This document shows, piece after piece, positions 13,501 through 24,300 of a DNA stretch of 64,000 nt (positions within the stretch are counted from its first letter, which is position 1; the number at the start of each line of letters is the position of its first letter). Source of the stretch: Cryphonectria parasitica EP155. Lineage: Eukaryota; Ascomycota; Sordariomycetes; Diaporthales; Cryphonectriaceae. The notes beneath the pieces were generated by a model. It worked only from the letters and a program-made list of their open reading frames with translations, searched no databases and was not told where the DNA came from. Both the position numbers and the translations under genes were made by a program. The stretch spans positions 3,162,001 to 3,226,000 of the forward strand of contig NW_024468912.1 of assembly GCF_011745365.1 (NCBI RefSeq). Reading direction: 5' to 3'.

Positions 13501-14273
13501 CGTCGGCCCGCCCGGAACGGATAGACACCCGCAGGGCTTCTTTGAAAGAGCAGCGGAGCTGCTCGAGCTCGAAAAGGATCTTGTCTTGTGATGCATCGTT
13601 TTTCAAAGACAATGACCTGCCCGATATTTCAGTAAGTGACGTTGCCTTGTGGCATTGGATTTCCCTTTTTCGTGTTTTCCTAAGAAGAAGAAAAAAACCA
13701 ATCCTCAGCAAGTTTATGACCCAAAACTTACAGTGTGATTGTGTGGAGCATCGTCTGCAGAGCGATATTGCTTTTCTGGATCTTCTCCCGGAAGGCAGCC
13801 AGAGCGTCGCCATGAATGCTCAAGTCTATTGAGGCCCTGGCCAGCCATCTCAAGCCTTTTCCCTTTGCGAGGCTTGCATCCTTAATCCTGTTCACCAGGG
13901 CCTCGAGAAGAGTCAAAGTGACCAGACAGTCCTTCAATGCCTCGTCGCATCGCTGCCACAGATCAGGCTGTGCTGGGACCAACTCGCGAGAGCGGCACTC
14001 ATCCAGGGTATTCCGGACCGACTCGAGGTAGTTCTGAAGGCTGGAGAGCTCATCGCAGAGCGAGGCGATCCTAGAATCTGCTGTGCGAATTGACTGCACA
14101 AACTTGTATACGGTTGTGGTCGTCTAATTGGTGCTTATTAGGTCGGTCGCTGCCACGTGAAATTGATACTGAGAGTATCATCGCAGTAGCGACGAGAGAA
14201 TAAAGGGTCAACTTACAAAGCCGGCGGCTTGAATGACCGCGACCGCTGAAGCCGTGATTGACAGTGGATCCAT
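10595..14273 (-). CDS. Helo-like (STAND N-terminal) domain protein with TPR-like middle
   Basis: Inferred exons are 14273-14217, 14123-13732 and 13616-10595, with introns of 93 and 115 bases, giving 1,156 residues. The protein opens MDPLSITASAVAVIQAAGF. That is the hallmark start of the fungal N-terminal domain found on NLR/STAND proteins (Helo-like/SesA group), which continues as a helical bundle to about residue 150-190. An acidic linker (GDEDDENEYERE) leads into about 170 residues of helical, TPR-like sequence (YNKAIDFLTQATKRHADAD; LALCHFLQGNWKAAEPMV). The rest is long, Ser/Pro-rich and probably disordered, with a short helical patch near the end (KLKALLRDVELLLYDPML). No NACHT or NB-ARC motif (P-loop, Walker B) is visible, so this is not a full NLR. 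The family is usually discussed in self/non-self recognition and cell-death signalling. A role here is only inferred. Confidence 0.8.
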
Positions 14274-15544
14274 TATATTGACAGCGAGATAGGCGGCTCG
14301 GCGATCTTGGTCTCGCTATTGGATTCCTCGGACAGGTGGCAATGTCAATCAACAAATAATTTTTGAGCCATGAATACATCTATCTGTTGAGATATGTCGA
14401 TTCGGTGGCGGACACTCCATCCTTTGGTTCGCAACGTGGCTGAGCCTTCCTGCAGTGTCTTCGACATACAGTAATATCGGAGTTCCCTCTAGCGTTGCTG
14501 CACTGCTGACGCTGTCAGACACGTACAGTTTAGCTGGAGGCAGCCTGCGCCTCGAGCCAACCAGGTTGGGCGGTGGGGGTACCGACCTGGACTTGTATGG
14601 AATGATAACAGCTGAAAATACTGGCGAAACCTTGGAAATAACGCGATTAATATGGCAGCCTTGGTTTGAGGGTTGCAGCGAGGCTATATCGCTTTGAGGT
14701 TGCGCTCGGTGTGTGCCGGCATTTATTGAGAAACTCCGCCCTTTGGTCTGGCTGACTTTTGAGACATATGTTGCTCCTTCGTACTAGAAGCTGATACGGC
14801 TCAAGGACCAGCCTGAATTTTGACGGCTGAGGAAAATACATGTCAAGGTCAGTGGCGCTTCAGTATACAAGGCAGTATGCCTCGCTTGTTTGAAGTCCCT
14901 TTGACCAAGCATGAAGAAGACAGCCTGGCTTCTCGCAATCGCGGTGCGCCGTCTCTGCGAGACTTCCCTGCCCTGCCCTGCAGACCAACGTGACCTGCTT
15001 GCGTCATCAGAAAGGAGCAATCGGCTGCAACAGTTGGGTGGTCTTTCCGTTCCAATCCAGTGATGAGTTCTGAATTCTGTGACTATGCGCAAAATCTAAG
15101 GTCCTGCTTCAGGTTCCCAATAGTCCGAGAATATTGACGAAAGAGTCTAGTAGACATCTCTTCTCGTCACTTGCTCAGCTGGCCGCCCTACAGTATGTAA
15201 AAGTTCTAAAGGGTCCTGGTTCAGTCGTGATCTGAGGCGGCATGGACTTGATATGTTGAGCAGTGAGCTTGCCCGAGACCCTTTACAGAAAAAGAAAGAG
15301 AAAACAGTACACTTATAGAAGTTACGCAGGAAGAGGACTTAGCGATTTGGGGCCTCGGCCGTTGCCTGATCATGAAATCCGGACTCCCGATGACTACCAT
15401 GTCTGATCCGTCCGTGATGATACCTTTACACTGTAACGCCATCGCCATGCTGATTGCGAGAAATCAACGAATCAAGGTAATGTGTGCATCGAACGAAACC
15501 AAGGGTCGCTTCTTCGCCCGGTTCCGGTTACCGTTCTTGGCCTG
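14274..15544. other. Intergenic, no gene recognised
   Basis: Contains the upstream region of the NLR-like gene and the 3' flank of TAF13. Small open frames at 14455-14697 (+) and 14784-15092 (-) lack recognisable motifs and overlap other frames, so I do not call them. Confidence 0.45.
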
Positions 15545-16190
15545 CTAAGCCTTCCGGCTGCCCGGCGCCACGAGCTGGTTGAGCTCCTCGTCGTCCGCAT
15601 CTCCCAGCTCCTCCTCATCTCCGCCGCCATTGGCGCCGCTGTTCGCCTGCTCGCCGCTGCCGCTCATCTGCCCGGTAGTACTGGCACCCCCACCAGGACC
15701 TTTGCGCTTGCGCCCCCGGCTGGTCCCTCCAGCTCCCGCGCCGGCACCCCCCTCGCCATCATCCTTGACATATTCGTCCTCGTCGAACATCTTGCGCTGT
15801 TTCTCGAGGGCTTCCCGCAACTCCTTGTTCTCGGCGGCCTTGCCCAAGAACACAGGACTCTTGCGCATGGCGAATTGGAAATCCTCGTATTTCACCTTCT
15901 GCCGGCCTGCGAGCTGTGCCACGCGCGAGGCCTCAAAGGACACGCCCTGGATGAACTCAGTGAGGACCTCGTCGAGGACGCGCATCGTCTCCTGCAAGGG
16001 CTGTCGAGAGTCGCCGTGTGCGATGAGAAACTGGGTCACTGAAGGGAGAGGGCACTGAGATTTTAGCAGATGCGGAGTGATGAAAGGAGGGGGGGAAGGG
16101 AAAACGGCAGAGATGAGACGCGTGCGTACGCTCTTGATAGCTGAAATTCATCTTGCCGACATTCTTGCCGGCTCGCGCGCGTGGCTCCAT
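15545..16190 (-). CDS. TAF13: TFIID subunit TAF13 (histone-fold)
   Basis: Inferred exons are 16190-16130 and 16038-15545, with a 91-base GT-AG intron, giving 184 residues. The start MEPRARAGKNVGKMNF has A at -3. The splice joins FSYQE to LTQFLIAHGDSRQPLQETMR. The histone fold follows with VLDEVLTEFIQG and AGRQKVKYEDFQFAMRKSP, matching the TAF13/Spt3-N family. The C-terminus beyond about residue 110 is a fungal-style disordered extension with a basic RGRKRK stretch (probable nuclear localisation signal) and an acidic DEEELGDADDEE tail. TAF13 pairs with TAF11 in TFIID and acts in RNA polymerase II pre-initiation complex assembly. The gene is divergent from KSH1 across about 520 bases. Confidence 0.94.
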
Positions 16191-16711
16191 CTTGACGACG
16201 GCCCTCTTGAGCTACCTATGATGACTTTCTCGACAGGGCGCAGATCGGGTTTGCTCGAGGACAACTCGGCGGGCGTCGTGTGACCGAAAAGTGAGGTGCC
16301 TTAGCCGTGCGAGAGTCGGTCGCTGCGTTCGAGAAAGGCAGCGCCAGCCGTCATCGAGGGAGACAGGAAGAGGGGCCGTCGCGAATGAGGTTTTGATAGA
16401 CCTTAGCTTTCGAGGAAAACGGTCTGTTGGAAAGCGCGTTTGGGTAGCATGTGAAGTGACGGCAAAGGTGGAGGGTGAAGCTGGTCCGTGCTCCTTACAG
16501 GGGTTGGTGGGTATGCTGGCCGCCTTCTAGCTGTAAGCTAAGCAGCAGCCTTGGACTTTCAACACCTTGTCCCTAATATCACAAGCCTGGAGAACAACAC
16601 ACTTGTCCAAGTCGCCAACCCTACGAATCTTTACCGCCAATAGTGACACTACTGTGTGTGTACGAATAGCATTCACTACGGAACCCTCTCTCTCTTTCAT
16701 AGCCAGAAATC
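16191..16711. promoter_or_regulatory. Shared divergent promoter region, TAF13/KSH1
   Basis: These 521 bases separate the start codons of two divergent housekeeping genes and must hold both core promoters and leaders. I see no clear TATA box or recognised operator. The KSH1-proximal end (16681-16700) is pyrimidine-rich, as is common just upstream of fungal start codons. Confidence 0.55.
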
Positions 16712-17104
16712 ATGGTGCGTTCTCTCTCAGACATGCTCCCTTGACAACAAATCAAACCACTGACCAAGTGCGCCCGCTCTCTCACCGTTACAGACTGCGC
16801 TCTTCAACTTCCAGTCCCTCCTTCTCGTCGTCCTCCTGCTGATCTGCACATCCGCCTATGTGCATGATATGATGCCGTCCCTCCTCGACAAGCGGAAAGA
16901 CACGGTCCCCGTGAGCTTCTTCTGGAAGTTCGCCCGGATAGGGGAACGTCTGAGTCCCTACGTGAGCATATGCTGCGTGGTCATGGCTGTACGTTGAGAC
17001 TAAGCGTCGGCTCCTTTTGAATTGGATGGAAACGACCTCCGTGCTCTGTGCTCCAAAGATGATGCTGACGGGGTGTCCAGCTGAACTTGTTGATTGGATT
17101 CTAA
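16712..17104 (+). CDS. KSH1: Kish/KSH1 early secretory pathway membrane protein
   Basis: Inferred exons are 16712-16714, 16794-16988 and 17081-17104, giving 73 residues against about 72 for the family. The first coding exon is the ATG alone, followed directly by a GTGCGT donor. The second exon starts TALFNFQSLLLVVLLLICTSAYV, a cleavable or anchoring hydrophobic segment. It continues through PSLLDKRKD and SFFWKFARIGERLSPYVSI to a second hydrophobic segment, CCVVMA. The last exon supplies LNLLIGF and the stop. Introns are 79 and 92 bases. The order FNFQSLL ... SLLD ... FWK.ARIGER.SPYV is diagnostic of Kish. The yeast protein is an essential ER/Golgi membrane protein needed early in secretion. 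The gene is divergent from TAF13. Confidence 0.93.
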
Positions 17105-17563
17105 GCGGAGCAACGACGACACGAGCGATCGGCGACATCATTTTGATTTTACTACATACCCAAACGCTATGGAGTTTGAAGGAAGGCGTTTGGGTATTCT
17201 CGGATCGGAGCGGGTGGTACAAGGCTACAGGCACACGGTGGTTCCTGAATATTTGATCACGTTGGTTGGCGTGAACGTCCTGGGGTTCTGGTAGACGTTG
17301 GGCGCGAGACAATGAGGACCTCGACAAAATTACGATGACGCAGAGACGCCGTCATTTTGCATGCGAGGCGCATTGGACACCAGGACTGGGGCGCGCAAAG
17401 TCACAGTCAGCCTCTGCTACCACGGGCACCTGATGTTTCACCAAAGCCTCAGTCCTCGTCAGTTCTAGGAGTGCGCTCGAGACACAGTGTCGCTGTCGAG
17501 TGATTGGGAGGAACATAGGAACATCAGATTCCCTTCCGTGCCAGCCGCGGTGTTACACAGGTC

Positions 17564-17770
17564 ATGGCATCAGAGCTTCAGCCCGCACAGCTCAACCCCA
17601 AGGACTGGAGCAGTGGCGTCGGCGTGAGTAGATCATGTCCCGAAGACACTGTGTCACAATCGCCTGGCAGGTATCACTGTTGTGGATGACGGAGGATCTC
17701 GAGGGCTAGACGGTGTAGGACTGCGCAGTCAACTTTGTGACAGGATAGTATCGAAATAATGCACAACAGG
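17564..17770 (+). CDS. Possible 33-residue micro-ORF with one intron
   Basis: An ATG at 17564 opens MASELQPAQLNPKDWSSGVG. It reaches a good GTGAGT donor at 17624, and a CAG acceptor at 17668-17670 restores the frame to VSLLWMTEDLEG and a TAG stop near 17709. The 47-base intron is at the lower size limit. I recognise no family. It may be a first exon of something longer, an upstream reading frame, or chance, so it is given only as a candidate. Confidence 0.12.
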
Positions 17771-18006
17771 CCTCTGCCACAAACCCTCGTCGCCGTCGTT
17801 GCTCGTACAGACAGGCTTGTGCCCAAAAGCTTACATAGAAACAGTGATGATAAAAAAGACCCCAGCTCACGTCGTGAGATGCGTACGCCCATCTCTAACG
17901 GTTGCTCATGTTGATTGTCACGTTATAGCGCCGCCTCGTAGATCCGTAAGTCGCTGCTGTTCCTCCTAGGTGTTGAAGTTGAAAGACCTCGAAGGGTTCT
18001 CGCCGA

Positions 18007-18273
18007 TCACAAAGAGACCACGTGGAATTGGGATGGAAGGTTTTCTTCCACCGCTGGTGTCTCTACGAGCTTGGGAATAGATTCTAACATTTGTCTATGG
18101 GCGTCCTGCTTCTCACAATACTCACTCACTTTCACGAGATCACTCCTCAACCTGCCCGGGCCCAAGGCTGGTCTGATCGTATCACCCCCAGCAACAGTCA
18201 TAATTTGTTGAATGCCAGCCAGATCAGCAGCACCCATTGTGTTTCCAGCACATTCGTCATCTCGAAACTGCAT
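18007..18273 (-). CDS. Hypothetical 88-residue ORF
   Basis: An uninterrupted frame starts MQFRDDECAGNTMGAADLAG and ends PSQFHVVSL. Its composition is balanced and not low-complexity, with a plausible helical patch (VKVSEYCEKQDAHRQMLESIPK), unlike the repeat-driven frames around it. An in-frame stop two codons upstream of the ATG fixes the start unless a splice enters the frame. I recognise no family. It could be a small gene, a remnant exon, or chance. Confidence 0.2.
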   Translation of the reverse strand: MQFRDDECAGNTMGAADLAGIQQIMTVAGGDTIRPALGPGRLRSDLVKVSEYCEKQDAHRQMLESIPKLVETPAVEENLPSQFHVVSL

Positions 18274-21200
18274 TGATCAGGCAGTGACGCCTGCTCGCTG
18301 CTGATCCCATGGCGCACCACTTTTCCATCATCCCGAGACATATTGAAGGGAACTCGGATCCTCTCTTCCTCAACTCCCTGGAGACTCTACTGAGATAGAA
18401 ACCGAAAGGCAAAACTCACCAATAGAAGAAGCCATACAGTCGCCATACATACCTTGTCCCGGTTTGGATCTGAAGAAAGTCATGTGTGCATGTCTACGAA
18501 CAGTTGTCTCCTCGAGACCCAGTCAACAACTCATCATCCCATCTGCAGCAAGCGAGCTGAGCGTCGCCAACAAACAGAGACCAACCAACAAATTTGCTCG
18601 CTGACTCTCTCACGAACCACACAAGCAACCACAAAGGACAGGACAGGGTCAGGCAGCCATCACCAATAGCAAAATGGGAACCTCGAACCCTGCAGCAAGC
18701 CCACAAGCCCACAAACACATGAGAGCGGAAGATGGGAAGGGGGGTGGAGGAGCGGAGGAAGGGGTGGAAAATCATCAAACAAACCCTTACTGCAGCCCAA
18801 TAAAATGCATGATCACGTATCATTATTCTTGCCAACGTTCAATGGCCATCCGTGCCATCGCAACCTGCATAAAAAGTTCTCCAGTCCAATCCAGGGTTCA
18901 ACGACCACCATACGCCTTGCAAGCGCCTCATATTGGTGTGGTGGTGACTGACTGATTGATTGATTGATGATTAAAATCCAGGTCGAACCCCCCCCCCCCC
19001 CCAGCACCTTCACCGCCGGCGAAGTCCCCGTGGGTGGTGGTGGTAGTAGTGCCCCATTCCTCGGGCCCCGGCCAGCATAGCACCGCATTGCCAGCAAGCA
19101 GCAGCGTTGGCCTCGCAGGTACTGCAAGAAAACAAGAACATCCATACAACATACATCCTGGGTCGGCACCTGACGCGATTCGCGCCCGACCCCATGTCCT
19201 TCCTCCTCCCCTCCCCCCCCTCCCTCTTTCTCCTTGGGTTTCGATTTTTGTTATTTTTTTTTTCATTCTTCCTGCAAAGAATGGAGGGGGAGGGGCCAAG
19301 CAAGTGGATGGGCGGAGAGGAAGGGGGGAAGATCATCCAGCCCGGATCCATTGCCCAGTCCATGACCAGTAGCAAACCAATTCCTCTCGGTTCCTCTCCT
19401 CCAACTCCTCCTCTTCCTCTTTTTTTTTTCTCCCCTCCTGTTTCCAAGGCAGCAGATTTCTTCTCCGTTTGACAGGTCGAACGAATCTTGGGACTTGGCC
19501 TAGTGGCTGGCCGGCTAGCAGGAAGCGCGCCGGCGATCTGTACGCCTGCCCGCTCTCGTCTCAAGACGCACTCTGCAGGAGCTAAAGTGGACCAGACATT
19601 GGCCCAGCCAACAAGAGAGATCAACCCACTTCGTTCCATTTGCCCTACTATTCCTACTAAGTATGTAGCAGGGCCGGTGGGGAGGAAGAAAGAAGGGGAA
19701 CCGGGGGGAAGGGGGGTTGGAGCACTTAAAACCTTAGGCAACGCCTCATATCCACTCATCGAACCCTTCTGGAAGACCTTCTCGAATCCACTACGAGTAG
19801 TAGATTGGGATCATGGGTCGGCCGGTTCCCCCCTCTCTTCGCCTTTCCCAGGGCTCCTCCGCTTCTGGCGAGCCTGTTGTGTCGGCCACAGCGGTCAGAG
19901 ACTCATCCACTGGACTGGGTCCTTCCTCGCTGAAGAAAAGAGAGAGAGAGAGACAGAGAGAAAGGATGGGGGTGGGGAAAGGGGGGTCTGGGCTCATCCT
20001 CATAAACGCGAGCATGAGCCGGCCCTGCGGCGCAGGCTGGGGCCTGGTTCTTCAATCATAAAATTTGCTGCTAAATTTATACACGACTAGCAAGCCCCCA
20101 GGCACAAGCAACGTAATGAAAGAGAGAAAGGAATAAGAAGAATAAAAGCAGAAGAAAAATGGGCCCCCTTGGCACTTGGGAGGAACACACCACCACCACC
20201 GAGCACACTTTGAGTCTTCAGACCTTGACCTTGCACATACACACATAGTACAAAACTCGTACAGTACACACACACCTTCACGTCTGAATCCGGTACTGCC
20301 GACAGACGAAGGAGCGCCACGCGAAAAGCCACACACGCTCACAGGTCATCATGGCCGGGGTGGCTCAGCGATTGCCGGAGATGAGGACCAGGACATGCAT
20401 GGGAAGGAGAAGAAGAGAAGGATTGTGTTCACCACACGGCATTTGGAGTGACGGTGTGAGATTGAGGCTTCTCGCCCCGGGGGGGGGGGGGGGGTCCCGT
20501 ACCCGACTCTCGATGGGTGTCCGTGAAATTGGTCCAAGACAGCGATAAGATGTTAATGAAAAGTGAGAAGGGAAAAGGGAGCAAAACATACAAGAAGAGA
20601 GAAAAAAGAGGCTGGATGGTCTCTCGCACTCGGCCGAAGCGTAGACGGAGGAGAACGGAGTATGTACGTGGCGCTGCAGCGAGCCTGTGCGCCTGTGAGC
20701 CTGTGCGCCCCTTCGAAACTTCTTGCCCTCTTCAGAAAAACGGGCATGAGGTCTGAGATCTGGCGGGGGCCATGCGTGACACGATGATGCGGCCGGAGCT
20801 GGTGGACACTGTTGCTACATGCTGTTTGCTTACTTGGGGGTCAAGGGAGTAAAAGACCTCCTCCGGTGCCAGTAGATACTACGTGAGCAGATCATCGGAG
20901 GAGGAAGGGAGGTGGGGTGGGGGAGGCTCGGTGCCTTTCTTTTCCTTCGTCTGTCTGCACTGTGTAAGGATCGATGAATTTTTGAAACGAGCAGCCCCGA
21001 GGCGAGAGTTGTAAGCCCGGGCCGTTGGGGACGGACGTCTTGCGACGGGAGGGCACGGACGAGTCAGGCCTGAAAGCCAGTTAACCGACCTGAGTCGTCT
21101 TCAATGTCCAGCGGGTCCGCCGCATTCGCTACCTTGTTCTGAATCGGTATCGCTGTGCAAGGCTTACCTCGATGGACACATGTTACCTGGAGCGGAGGGG

Positions 21201-21308
21201 GACGTGATCAAGTGAGGCTTAATGAACGCTAATAAGAAGGTTTCGGCGTCACGTCACAACGCGCACTCTGTCGCGCCGATCAGGAGAGCTGCTTTGGAAA
21301 GTGGACAA

Positions 21309-21365
21309 GGACAGGACAGGACAGGACAGGACAGGACAGGACAGGACAGGACAGGACAGGACAGG
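21309..21365. repeat. Pentanucleotide minisatellite (GGACA)n
   Basis: About eleven perfect copies of the pentamer GGACA occur head to tail. The unit length is not a multiple of three and no gene spans it. There is no spacer, so it is not a CRISPR array. Confidence 0.95.
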
Positions 21366-24300
21366 AAGGAAATGGGCGCACAGTGGTGGTGCAGGATTCG
21401 TGCGGTCCTTGGCGCGGTTGTGTTGTGTGTGTTGAGCTGAGACGTCATGCTCTGGGACTCAATCTTGGACTCTAAATGGTTTTAGGTATAATACCCCTCT
21501 TCCTACATGTACTTTTACAGATGTAGAACAATGCGCACCATCATCAAGTGACCACACGCGCCAGATCAATTCCAACGCTGGGTCCAAAGCATTAGTACCA
21601 GAAACAAGTAGTCAGCCAGACGATGACTCGCATTAGCAGATGAGATTGGAAAATGGAAAAAGTTTGGCCCCACGGCAGGTAAGCGTTATGACGGTGACAG
21701 CGCACGGCCTGTAGCAGCGGCGGCCGTGCTGTTCATGCTCTTCCTCGGCGTCGAGATCGGGTCGTTGCATCGTATTTTGAGGCCAATGTTGCACTAATGC
21801 GTGATGTGATGCACCCATAATCGACACAGATAGATCCTCCTCTCTTTTCGTCGTCAGCAAGGTACAAAGAGGACACGCTGACGAGACTGTTTTGGTAGGT
21901 TGGATCAGAGCCAGTACATGTGCTGTTGATATTGGGGCCAAAATTCTCATCACGCTCACACCTGCGGTCAAGCGGCGTGTGTTGGCGGGGTAAGATAAGG
22001 TAGGTTGGTGTTTGTTTAGGGTCGCACAGATTGACATCTGGCCCCCAAGGTTGGGTTTGTCATGTAACGGTAATAAATTACCCGAGTGGTTCTAGGTCTC
22101 TACGGTATGGTCGCACAAGAAAATCGTTCAGATCGAAGCGCTGCCTCGGCCAGTCGCAATCGTGGTACTCGATGCAAGCAAAGCGGCAGACTTCCGCGAT
22201 GCGCATCAAGCGATCTCGACAGCAAGCGAGGCGGGCAGGATTGCATTGCCGCCCAGTCCCGGCGCTAACCTAGTGATATTCTTCATGTTTCGTCGACGGT
22301 CCATGCATGCGTTGTCGTATCGAAGGTGGTTGGCGGCCACTGATATGCAGGCTGCAATCTCTCTCGAAAAGGCTCACGAGTCGACGACAGTGGTTGCACT
22401 GCTGACAAGTCCACAGCCGACTGACGAAAGAAGTGAGGCTTCAATACGGCGGCGACCCCACAGCGCCTGTGGGTGGGAGGCGACCTAGACGCAATTAAAT
22501 GGGTGATGACGATGTGCTGTCATCGAGAGCATCACCTCGTAATCTCTCGTGCGGCGGACTGTAATCATCACAGCCGCAGCTTGATCCAAAAGCAATCTCT
22601 TGGAAACCCCCGTGGACCGCATCGGTCGAGGCTCGTTGAAATGGCATGATCACCGAAGCCGGTATTGCCGACGACCACCTTGCCGGAAAACACATGGCTT
22701 TGCTGGGATTAATGCTAGTTCTTGACCCCCCTCCAAGGATACAGTCCCACCACCTATGTACCATAGTATGGGCTCTCCCCACATTTTTGTTAGCAGGCGG
22801 CCTTGGGTTGTGTTGCAGCGACTTGTACCATAGTACATAGTATGTCGGTGTGCCTGGCCAAAAGTCCTTCCTGTTCATCAAACTGTACGTATAGGCAATG
22901 GCCGAAGTTGTACTCGTATAGTAATTGATCGCTGCGCCTCCAGTATCTTGTACGCTCGTTGGGCGTCTCCCTATATATCCTGAGCTCTTGAGGGCTGTTG
23001 GAAAGCATACGTGGTCAGACAAATCTTAACTTGTTCCCAGCGAGTCAGCATAGCCTTCTAGCCAGTGATGATTTTTTTTATCGTGGCGAGGTGGCATCGC
23101 CATCGTCCTCGTCACCTGCCTCGGCAGGAGGGTGACAGATGGCGAAAAGTCGACGGGGTTGGCGCCACGAAGTGAGGCCAAGTCGACTTGTGCGTCTCTG
23201 TCCGTGGGACGTTGCATCTCTCATACGTGGACATACTTGCTTGCTGGCTCGAGGCATGCTGCAGGTCTGCCGAGCTGTTTGCAGGTCATCCTGCATCGCG
23301 CCTTCGCGTACACCGGCTTATCGCGCACGACAGCCACGCCATCCGACTCGCTTGGGCCGTAAATAAACCAAATAAATAAAACACATATGCGATGCACCTG
23401 CATGGTATCGTGTAAATTTTTGTTAGACGGCCTCGGTTTGTTGGTCATCGGTTGCGCCTGCAGATGGATCCTTTCCCCGTCTTAGGGCGCCTGTAGGATC
23501 TGAGGAGCAGCGGTCGGACCGCCAGCCTGCGCTGGGTATCTTGGGTGGTGTGTGGACACCTCGACTCAACTCTCCAAGACTTGGTGGGTCCGACAAGTAC
23601 CCGATGTCGTCTAACCATGGGCAGGATTGAAACAAGGTGCACCATAAGGTTCGGTGGTATAGGCCCAAAAGAAAGAAAGGGAAAAGGAGAATGAAAGAAA
23701 AAGTAAAAGTAAAAGGCAAAAAGAGCAACACCTTTACCTCCCCGCCGTCGCCCTCCAACCCAGCGCCGTGAATGAAAGACTTTGTCCATCCTCGAAGGAT
23801 AAATCAAGACAAAGCACACAGGTACTTGGGGCCTTTTCCAACCGGACCTGGCCGTTATAGGTGGTGGCCAGGCTTCGAGAGCAATGAAGGGGGAGGCCTG
23901 ATTGGCAGCCTCGTCATGGCTAGGCGTGAATTCTAAGGAAATTGTCCAGTCAGGTCGATACCGAGTGTTCGGGTCCGAGGCTGATATACCTCAGGGGCAA
24001 TGGCACTAAGCACCTTGTTTCGTGCGGCCCCAGGAACCCTGATCCCGAGAAGTCGTGTGGCTTTTTATGGGAGTTTTGAGCCCATCTGTAGCGTAGTTCC
24101 TTTGAGGTTTAGGACGTTATGTATGCAGACCACGGGCGCCGATGGGGGCTGTGTCCTCAGCTTGGTCAATTTCTTCGCGGTGTACCATCCCGCCTGAGGT
24201 TGCACTACGCTCAGTCCCGTGGCACTTTCATGCTGCTGATTGTCAGGCCCCGGCGAGGTGGCCCAGAAAGGACCCCCCAAACATGTGGTCCTGGCAAGAT

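Larger units (their letters stand above)
17105..21300. other. Long gene-poor stretch, part 1 (beyond the two weak candidates)
   Basis: Apart from the two weak candidates at 17564 and 18007, no conserved protein is visible on either strand. The longest open frames (19010-19759 minus, 19488-20090 plus) are made of Pro/Gly/Arg-rich low complexity and overlap each other. Features seen are GATT repeats near 18945-18970, a C15 run at 18988-19002, pyrimidine-rich runs at 19200-19270 and 19390-19440, and a G16 run at 20479-20494. Confidence 0.5.

Noticed and set aside
7742..14273. A defence or self-recognition gene cluster formed by the transporter and the NLR-like gene
   Set aside because: Neighbours are unrelated housekeeping genes, and there is no partner such as a HET, patatin or NACHT gene next to it.
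19010..20090. Overlapping long open frames on both strands (about 200-250 codons)
   Set aside because: Composition is Pro/Gly/Arg low complexity following pyrimidine- and purine-rich runs. No domain, no splice structure, and the frames on opposite strands overlap.
21309..21365. CRISPR-like repeat array
   Set aside because: The pentamer repeats have no spacers and the genome is eukaryotic, so it is a simple minisatellite.
22495..23022. 175-codon minus-strand frame as a gene
   Set aside because: No recognisable motif, irregular composition, and TAC-rich hairpin motifs inside it. No supporting splice or neighbour evidence.
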